Assembly (NCBI RefSeq): GCF_900104845.1
Contig: NZ_FNSR01000003.1
Location: 248,001 to 312,000, forward strand
Reading direction: 5' to 3'
DNA: 64,000 nt
DNA from: Paraburkholderia caballeronis
GTDB lineage: Bacteria > Pseudomonadota > Gammaproteobacteria > Burkholderiales > Burkholderiaceae
The position numbers and the translations under genes were made by a program. This document shows positions 58,270 to 64,000 of this stretch, in pieces. The notes beneath the pieces are model-generated. The model did not search any database and was not told the DNA's origin. It worked only from the letters and a program-made list of their open reading frames with translations. Each line of letters starts with the position of its first letter. The stretch's first letter is position 1.

Positions 58270-59255
58270 GCGCGCCGCTGTCCCATGACGGCGGCGGTGC
58301 GAACCAGGGCGGCCGCGTCGTGATCCTCGGCATCTACGTGACGGACCTGACGTTTCGCGCGGCGCGCATGCCGCTGCCCGGCGAGACGATCGGCGGCTCC
58401 GCGTTCCGGATGGGGCCGGGCGGCAAGGGCTCGAACCAGGCGGTCGCGGCCGCGCGCGCCGGCGCGGAGGTCGTGTTCTGCACGCGCGTCGGCAACGACG
58501 AGTTCGGCGCGATCGCGCGCGCCACGTGGGCGGCCGAGGGCATCACCGCGCGCGCGGGCGTGGCCGATGGCGTCGCGACCGGCGCCGCGCACATCTTCGT
58601 GGACGACACCACCGGGCAGAACGCGATCATCGTCGTCGCCGGCGCGGCGGGCACGCTCGGGCCGTCCGACATCGAGGCGATCGAGGACGACATCGCGGCC
58701 GCGCAGGTGTTCGTCACGCAGCTCGAACAACCGGTCGACGCGGCGCGGCGCGGACTCGAAACGGCGCGCCGCCATCGCGTGACGACCGTGTTCAATCCGG
58801 CGCCCGCGCTGCCGCTCGACGACGCCATCTTCCCGCTGTGCGACTACATCACGCCGAACGAAACCGAGGCGGCGGCGCTGACCGGCGAACGCGTCGACGA
58901 CGTCGCGAGCGCGCGCCGCGCGGGCGACGCGCTGCTGAAGAAGGGCGTCGGCACCGCGATCGTCACGCTCGGCGAACACGGCGCGCTGCTGCACGGCCCG
59001 AACCAGTCGGTGCTGGTGCCGGCGTTCCGCTGCGGTCGCGTGGTCGAAACGGCCGGCGCGGGCGACGGCTTCACCGGCGGTTTCGCGGCGGCGCTCGCGC
59101 GCGGGATGGACCCGCAGGCGGCGGTGCGCTTCGGCTGCGCGCTCGCGGGGCTGTCGGTCACGCGGCCCGGCACCGCGCCGTCGATGCCGACGCTCGGCGA
59201 GATCCGCGCGCTGCTCGACGCGGCCGGCCCGGCGCTCGCCGCCGCGTCGCAGTAG
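58266..59255 (+). CDS. ribokinase-family (PfkB) sugar kinase, probable deoxyribokinase
   Basis: A 329-residue PfkB kinase: GPGGKGSNQAVAAARAGAEV (first PfkB signature) and ETAGAGDGFTGGFAAALA with catalytic base D267 (second signature). Beside deoC, phosphorylation of 2-deoxyribose is the obvious role, feeding the aldolase. True ribose would not need deoC. About 18 extra residues precede the first beta-strand. Substrate is inferred from the operon. Confidence 0.9.
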   Translation: MSAPLSHDGGGANQGGRVVILGIYVTDLTFRAARMPLPGETIGGSAFRMGPGGKGSNQAVAAARAGAEVVFCTRVGNDEFGAIARATWAAEGITARAGVADGVATGAAHIFVDDTTGQNAIIVVAGAAGTLGPSDIEAIEDDIAAAQVFVTQLEQPVDAARRGLETARRHRVTTVFNPAPALPLDDAIFPLCDYITPNETEAAALTGERVDDVASARRAGDALLKKGVGTAIVTLGEHGALLHGPNQSVLVPAFRCGRVVETAGAGDGFTGGFAAALARGMDPQAAVRFGCALAGLSVTRPGTAPSMPTLGEIRALLDAAGPALAAASQ

Positions 59256-59345
59256 CCACGGGCGGGGCAGCCGGCCCCAGCAGACAACCCGACGCGAGGC
59301 AGCGCGCCCCGCGTTTCGCAGCAACGGAAAGCAGAGGATCGTGCG

Positions 59346-60368
59346 ATGAAGTCATGGACGACACGTGTTTTCGCGGACCGCCAGTTGACCTTCCTGGTCG
59401 CGGTGAACGTGCTGGTCGTGCTGGCGGCGACCGCGCTGTCGCGCGGCCAGTTCGTCGGCATCGACAACCTTCAGTCGATGGGCGGGCAGCTGCCCGAACT
59501 CGGGCTGCTCGCGCTCGGCATCATGCTGTCGATGATCTCCGGCAACGGCGGGATCGACCTGTCCGGCGTCGGGCTCGCGAACCTGTCCGGCATGGTCGCC
59601 GCGCTGGTCGTGCCGCAGTTCGTGAGCGGCGACGACTCGCCGGCGCTGTACACCGCGCTGTTCTGCGCGATCGTCGTCGCGATGGGGCTCGCGGGCGGGC
59701 TGCTGAACGGCGTCATCATCGCGCGGCTGCGGCTCACGCCGATCCTCTGCACGCTCGGCACGCAACTGCTGTTCACGGGGCTCGCGGTCGGCATCAGCAA
59801 CGGCGCGTCGGTGCACGTCGATTACGTCGATCCGCTGTCCGACATCGGCAACGGCACCGTCTGGCAGGTGCCGATCTCGTTCGTGATCTTCGTCGCCGCG
59901 CTCGTCGTGCTCGGCTGGGTGCTGTCGCGCAGCGCGTTCGGGCTGCGCCTCTATCTGATGGGCACGAATCCGAAAGCCGCGTTCTACGCGGGCATTCCGC
60001 GCGCGCGGATGCTGATCCTCACGTACACCGCCTGCGGCCTGCTCGCGTCGCTCGCGGGGCTCATCAGCGTCACGCACACGCTCAGCGCGAAGTGGGACTA
60101 CGGCAACTCGTATCTGCTGATCGCGATCCTGATCGCGGTGATGGGCGGCGTGAATCCGTCCGGCGGTTACGGGCGCATCGTCTGCGTGTTCTTCGCGGCG
60201 ACCGTGCTGCAGCTGCTGTCGAGCCTGTTCAACCTGCTCGGCGTGTCGCAGTTCTTCGGCAACTGCGTGTGGGGCGCGCTGCTGCTCGCGTCGCTCGCGT
60301 TCGGCGGCGGCGAGCGGCTGCGCGGGATCTTCGGGTTCGCGCGGGCGGGCGGCGAGCGGGCGCGGTAG
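59346..60368 (+). CDS. ABC sugar transporter permease (RbsC type), first copy
   Basis: A 340-residue permease of the ribose/galactose ABC family with about ten hydrophobic segments. The GGIDLS-containing GNGGIDLSGVGLANLSGMVAA near residue 60 and GTNPKAAFYAGIPRARM near residue 205 are the family's conserved loops. It pairs with the second permease at 63288 and the ATPase at 61753, forming a transporter with two different permease subunits. Confidence 0.9.
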   Translation: MKSWTTRVFADRQLTFLVAVNVLVVLAATALSRGQFVGIDNLQSMGGQLPELGLLALGIMLSMISGNGGIDLSGVGLANLSGMVAALVVPQFVSGDDSPALYTALFCAIVVAMGLAGGLLNGVIIARLRLTPILCTLGTQLLFTGLAVGISNGASVHVDYVDPLSDIGNGTVWQVPISFVIFVAALVVLGWVLSRSAFGLRLYLMGTNPKAAFYAGIPRARMLILTYTACGLLASLAGLISVTHTLSAKWDYGNSYLLIAILIAVMGGVNPSGGYGRIVCVFFAATVLQLLSSLFNLLGVSQFFGNCVWGALLLASLAFGGGERLRGIFGFARAGGERAR

Positions 60369-60522
60369 TGCGTTGGCCGCGCGCTGCGGGTCGGCTGGCG
60401 GCATGAAGGATGGGAAGCGGAAGCAGTCGGTGTAAAGCGGCGGTGCAAGCGACGGTGCAAGCGGTGGTGCGGTGTAACGGCTCGCGGCGAAGGCGTGCGT
60501 CGCGGCGGCGGAGGACGGTGCG

Positions 60523-60602
60523 AAACGAGCAAAACGAGCAAAACGAGCAAAACGCGCAAAACGCGCAAAACGCGCAAAACGCGCAAAACGCGCAAAACGT
60601 GC
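60523..60602 (+). repeat. 9-bp tandem repeat in the gap before the binding-protein gene
   Basis: About nine head-to-tail copies of AACGAGCAA or AACGCGCAA (first three with GAG, then five with GCG, then a GTG end) sit in the 305-bp non-coding gap between the permease and the binding-protein genes. Just before it is a shorter GGTGCAAGCG repetition (60430-60475). No gene is seen in the gap. Confidence 0.85.
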
Positions 60603-60673
60603 GGGCAGTGACGAAGCAACGGGGCGGCGCGGCGACGCGCGCGTCCATCGACGAACCATAACGGAGACAACGC

Positions 60674-61678
60674 ATGAAACGGAATCGGATCTGCGCAGCG
60701 ATCGCGGCGGGCGCGCTGGCCGCGGCGGGCATCGGCGCCGCGTACGCGGCCGACAACCAGACGATCGTCACGGTGGTCAAGGTGACGGGCATCAACTGGT
60801 TCAACCGGATGGACGACGGCGTGAAGCAGTTCGCGAAGGACAACCCCGGCGTGACCGCGTACCAGACCGGCCCCGGCCAGGCGGACGCCGCGCAGCAGCT
60901 GAAGATCATCGAGGACCTGATCGCGAAAAAGGTCAATGCGATCGCGGTCGTGCCGTACGATCCGCCGACGCTCGAACCGGCGCTGAAGAAGGCGATGGAC
61001 CGCGGCATCAAGGTCGTCACGCACGAGGCCGACAACGCGAAGAACACGATGGTCGACATCGAGGCGTTCGACAACACCGCGTACGGCGCGGGCCTGAACG
61101 AGCGGCTCGCGAGCTGCATGCACGGCGACGGCAAGTGGGTGGCGCTGGTCGGCTCGCTCGGCAGCCGCTCGCAGGTGCAGTGGGCGGACGGCGGCATCCA
61201 GAACGCGAAGGCGAAGTATCCGAAGATGCAGCTGGTCGAGCCGAAGCTCGAAACCAACAACGACGGCGAGCGCGCGTACGAGGTCGCGAAGGAGGTGCTG
61301 CGCAAGCATCCGGACCTGAAGGGTTTCCAGGGCTCGTCGTCGCTCGACGTGATCGGCATCGGCCGCGCGGTCGAGGAGGCGGGCCAGCAGGGCAAGATCT
61401 GCGTGTACGGCACCGGCCTGCCGACCGAGGCCGCCAAGTTCCTCGAAAGCGGCGCGATCAACGGCATTGCGTTCTGGGACCCGAAGGAGGCCGGCATCGC
61501 GATGAACAAGATCGCGAAGATGCTGATCGACGGCAAGACCGTGAAGGACGGCGACGATCTCGGCATTCCGGGCTACACGAAGGTCACGGTCACGAAGGGG
61601 CCGGGCAAGGGCATCATCGTGCGCGGCCAGGGCTGGGTGAACGTCGACAAGTCGAACTACAGGCAGTATCCGTTCTAA
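60674..61678 (+). CDS. ABC sugar transporter substrate-binding protein
   Basis: A 334-residue periplasmic binding protein of the ribose-binding (Peripla_BP_4) class. A signal peptide ends AAYAAD, followed by TIVTVVKVTGINWFNRMDDGVKQFAKDNPGV. It resembles the RhaS/AI-2 subgroup. GGAGAC stands ahead of the ATG. It supplies the deoxyribose-type transporter; the distance from the permease and the repeat gap may allow a separate, higher transcript level. Confidence 0.9.
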   Translation: MKRNRICAAIAAGALAAAGIGAAYAADNQTIVTVVKVTGINWFNRMDDGVKQFAKDNPGVTAYQTGPGQADAAQQLKIIEDLIAKKVNAIAVVPYDPPTLEPALKKAMDRGIKVVTHEADNAKNTMVDIEAFDNTAYGAGLNERLASCMHGDGKWVALVGSLGSRSQVQWADGGIQNAKAKYPKMQLVEPKLETNNDGERAYEVAKEVLRKHPDLKGFQGSSSLDVIGIGRAVEEAGQQGKICVYGTGLPTEAAKFLESGAINGIAFWDPKEAGIAMNKIAKMLIDGKTVKDGDDLGIPGYTKVTVTKGPGKGIIVRGQGWVNVDKSNYRQYPF

Positions 61679-61752
61679 GCGCGCGCGAAGGCGGCGCGGG
61701 CGCCGTTCGGCCCGCGCCGCCGCCGCGCCGCGCGCCGACAGGGCAAGCGATC

Positions 61753-63285
61753 ATGAATCAGGTGGCATCGGCCGGCCCCTTCCTGCAGGTGGTCGGCATT
61801 CACAAACGCTTCACCGGCGTGCATGCGCTGCGCGGCGTGAGCCTTTCGTTCGGGCGCGGGCAGATCTATCACCTGCTCGGCGAGAACGGCTGCGGCAAGA
61901 GCACGCTCATCAAGATCATCTCGGGCGCGCAGCCGCCCGACGAAGGCGAGCTGATCGTCGAGGGCGTGAGCCACGCGCGGCTCGGCGCGCTGGAGGCGCT
62001 CGCGGCCGGCATCGAGACGGTCTATCAGGACCTGTCGCTGCTGCCGAACATGAGCGTCGCGGAAAACGTCGCGCTGACCGGCGAACTCGCCGCGCACGGC
62101 GGCAAGCTCGCGCGCACGTTCGACCGCCGCGCGCTCGCGCGCACCGCGGCGCGCGCGCTCGAAGCGGTCGGCCTGCCCGGCGACCCGGCGTTCCAGGCGA
62201 CGCTCGTCGAACAGTTGCCGCTCGCGACGCGCCAACTGGTCGCGATCGCGCGCGCGATCGCGAGCGAAGCGAAGTTCGTCATCATGGACGAGCCGACGAC
62301 GTCGCTCACGCAGAAGGAAGTGGACAACCTGATCGCGGTGCTTGCGAACCTGCGCGCACAGGGCGTGACCGTGCTGTTCGTCAGCCACAAGCTCGACGAG
62401 TGTTATGCGATCGGCGGCGAGGTGATCGTGCTGCGCGACGGCCAGAAGGTCGCGCAGGGGCCGATCGGCGACTTCACGAAAGCGCAGATCAGCGAGTTGA
62501 TGACGGGCCGGCTGCTGTCGAACGAACGGTATCGCGAAGGCGGCGCGGGCCACGACGTCGTGCTGGAGGCGCGCGGCCTCGCGCGCGCAGGGCAGTTCGC
62601 GGACGTGTCGTTCACGCTCGCGGCCGGCGAGATACTCGGCATCACCGGCCTGCTCGACTCGGGCCGCAACGAACTGGCGCGCGCGCTCGCCGGCGTCGCG
62701 CCCGCGCAGGCCGGCGAGATCCTGCTCGACGGCCAGCCGGTGAAGGTGGCTTCGCCGGCCGACGCGACGCGCCACCGGATCGGCTACGTGCCGGAGGACC
62801 GGCTGAACGAAGGGCTCTTTCTCGACAAGCCGATCCGCGACAACGTGATTACCGCGATGATTCCGGCGCTGCGCGGCCGCTTCGGCAGCATCGACCGCGC
62901 GCGGGCGGACCGGCTCGCGCGGGAGATCGTCCGCGACCTGCAGATCGCGACGCCCGACGTCGAGCGGCCGGTGCAGTCGCTGTCCGGCGGCAACCAGCAG
63001 CGCGTGCTGATCGGCCGCTGGCTCGCGATCGAGCCGCGCGTGCTGATCCTGCACGGACCGACCGTCGGCGTCGACGTCGGCTCGAAGGACATCATCTACC
63101 GGATCATGCAGCGCCTCGCGCTGGCGGGCATCGCGACGATCATCATCAGCGACGACCTGCCCGAACTGCTGCAGAACTGCGACCGCATCCTGCTGATGAA
63201 GAAGGGGCGCATTGCCGCCGAGTACCGCGCCGACCAGTTGCAGGAAGCGGACCTGTATCACGCCCTCTTGTCGGAGGCCGCCTGA
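61753..63285 (+). CDS. ABC sugar transporter ATP-binding protein (RbsA type)
   Basis: A 510-residue tandem ATPase. The N-terminal half has Walker A GENGCGKST and Walker B FVIMDEPTTSLT, with a signature (LPLATRQ) departing from LSGG. The C-terminal half has a degenerate Walker A (ITGLLDSGRNELA) and a good signature LSGGNQQR. This asymmetry is normal for RbsA-type proteins. The start ATG at 61753 lacks a strong Shine-Dalgarno (AAGCGA). Confidence 0.92.
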   Translation: MNQVASAGPFLQVVGIHKRFTGVHALRGVSLSFGRGQIYHLLGENGCGKSTLIKIISGAQPPDEGELIVEGVSHARLGALEALAAGIETVYQDLSLLPNMSVAENVALTGELAAHGGKLARTFDRRALARTAARALEAVGLPGDPAFQATLVEQLPLATRQLVAIARAIASEAKFVIMDEPTTSLTQKEVDNLIAVLANLRAQGVTVLFVSHKLDECYAIGGEVIVLRDGQKVAQGPIGDFTKAQISELMTGRLLSNERYREGGAGHDVVLEARGLARAGQFADVSFTLAAGEILGITGLLDSGRNELARALAGVAPAQAGEILLDGQPVKVASPADATRHRIGYVPEDRLNEGLFLDKPIRDNVITAMIPALRGRFGSIDRARADRLAREIVRDLQIATPDVERPVQSLSGGNQQRVLIGRWLAIEPRVLILHGPTVGVDVGSKDIIYRIMQRLALAGIATIIISDDLPELLQNCDRILLMKKGRIAAEYRADQLQEADLYHALLSEAA

Positions 63286-63287
63286 CC

Positions 63288-64000
63288 ATGCCTTCCAGTG
63301 TTCCGTCACCGCTCGACCGCCGCGTGCGCGAGGCCGGGCCGTCCGCCGTCAACGAGGTCGTGCCCGACGTGCGCGCGGGCGGCTGGCGCGCGAGGCTCGC
63401 GCGCAATCCCGAATGGTTCACCGTCGCGCTGATCGTCGCGACCTGCGCGATCGTCGGCTCGATCAATCCGCGCTTCTTCCAGTTCGCGACGCTGTTCGAC
63501 CTGCTGCATTCGGGCACCACCGTGTCGCTGTTCGCGCTCGGCACGCTGGTCGTGCTCGCGTCCGGCGGCATCGACGTGTCGTTCACCGCGATCGCCGCGC
63601 TCACGATGTACACGATCACGAAGTTCGTGTTCGCGTGGTGGCCCGACGCGCCGTTCGTGCTGATCCTCGTCGCGGGCGCGGCGGGCGGCGTGCTGCTCGG
63701 TCTCGTGAACGGCCTGCTCGTGCACCGGCTGAAGGCGCCTTCGCTGATCGTCACGATCGGCACGCTGTATCTGTATCGCGGCATCCTGCTGACGTTCGTC
63801 GGCACGACGTTCTTCATGAACATCCCGCACAGCATGGATCACTTCGGGCGCGTGCCGCTGTTCTTCTACCGCACGGCGGACGGGCTGCGCGCGGTGCTGC
63901 CGGTGTCGGTGCTCGCGCTGGTGATCGCGGCGCTGGTGACGTGGTGGCTGCTGAACCGCACGATGATGGGGCGCGGCGTCTACGCGATGGGCGGCAGCCT
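63288..64000 (+). CDS. ABC sugar transporter permease (RbsC type), second copy, cut by the window edge
   Basis: The first 237 codons of a second RbsC-type permease. An N-terminal cytoplasmic tail of about 40 residues is followed by hydrophobic segments with LASGGIDVSFTAIAALTMY and LIVTIGTLYLYRGILL, and it breaks off in GRGVYAMGGS. It begins 2 bp after the ATPase stop. The rest of the gene lies beyond 64000. Confidence 0.9.
   Translation, partial: MPSSVPSPLDRRVREAGPSAVNEVVPDVRAGGWRARLARNPEWFTVALIVATCAIVGSINPRFFQFATLFDLLHSGTTVSLFALGTLVVLASGGIDVSFTAIAALTMYTITKFVFAWWPDAPFVLILVAGAAGGVLLGLVNGLLVHRLKAPSLIVTIGTLYLYRGILLTFVGTTFFMNIPHSMDHFGRVPLFFYRTADGLRAVLPVSVLALVIAALVTWWLLNRTMMGRGVYAMGGS

Overview
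The window is GC-rich and looks like a secondary replicon (second or third chromosome, or megaplasmid) of a Burkholderia/Paraburkholderia-type betaproteobacterium. The reasons are a short ParA/ParB pair with CACGTG-centred palindromes at the left end, Burkholderia-style porin and DUF4148 proteins, 'aromatic acid:H+ symporter' MFS carriers, and dense catabolic operons. No rRNA, tRNA, insertion sequence, phage gene or CRISPR array was seen. The assignment is inferred from gene content; no database comparison was possible.

Layout. 1-2220: partition region (parS-like palindromes, parA, parB, terminator), then an AT-rich gap. 2481-7755: a GntR regulator divergent from a UxaA-family sugar-acid dehydratase, with a 49-bp tandem hairpin array between them, then a PRISE-type reductase and an isoaspartyl peptidase. 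8038-18187: a guanidine-I (ykkC) riboswitch and a complete guanidine-degradation operon: two DUF1989 proteins, a biotin carboxylase of the urea/guanidine type, allophanate hydrolase and a three-gene ABC importer. A sigma-54-like promoter lies ahead of it. 18192-21320: a LysR regulator, an NmrA-like protein and an MDR oxidoreductase.

21829-45113: a large aromatic or heteroaromatic acid region. On the + strand are an acyl-CoA ligase, an enoyl-CoA hydratase, a class III CoA-transferase and XdhC. On the - strand a long run holds UbiX, an FAD monooxygenase, a VOC protein, a fumarylacetoacetase-family hydrolase, an alpha/beta hydrolase, a molybdenum hydroxylase (FAD, CoxG, 2Fe-2S and Mo subunits), an enoyl-CoA hydratase, a UbiD decarboxylase and a LysR regulator. 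A porin, an MFS carrier and a LeuC/LeuD-like hydro-lyase pair follow on the + strand. The substrate is not evident; the LeuCD pair and FAH protein would fit maleate or maleylpyruvate handling.

45193-54157: a chemoreceptor, a second MFS carrier with a possible coupled leader peptide, and an operon of an NMT1/THI5-type ABC importer, a Rieske oxygenase and an amidohydrolase of the 8-oxoguanine/hydroxyatrazine deaminase group. This suggests uptake and oxidation of an N-heterocycle. 54312-64000: deoC, a two-domain aldehyde dehydrogenase (ALDH16-like), a RbsD/FucU mutarotase, a ribokinase-family kinase and a ribose-type ABC transporter, best read as a 2-deoxyribose catabolic operon. It runs off the right edge.

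The most unusual signal is a family of about ten hairpin elements (3312-3654, 21778-21808, 30694-30741, 37711-37812). They sit in the same orientation directly ahead of the Shine-Dalgarno of four otherwise unrelated catabolic genes. Their stems differ in sequence but keep pairing.
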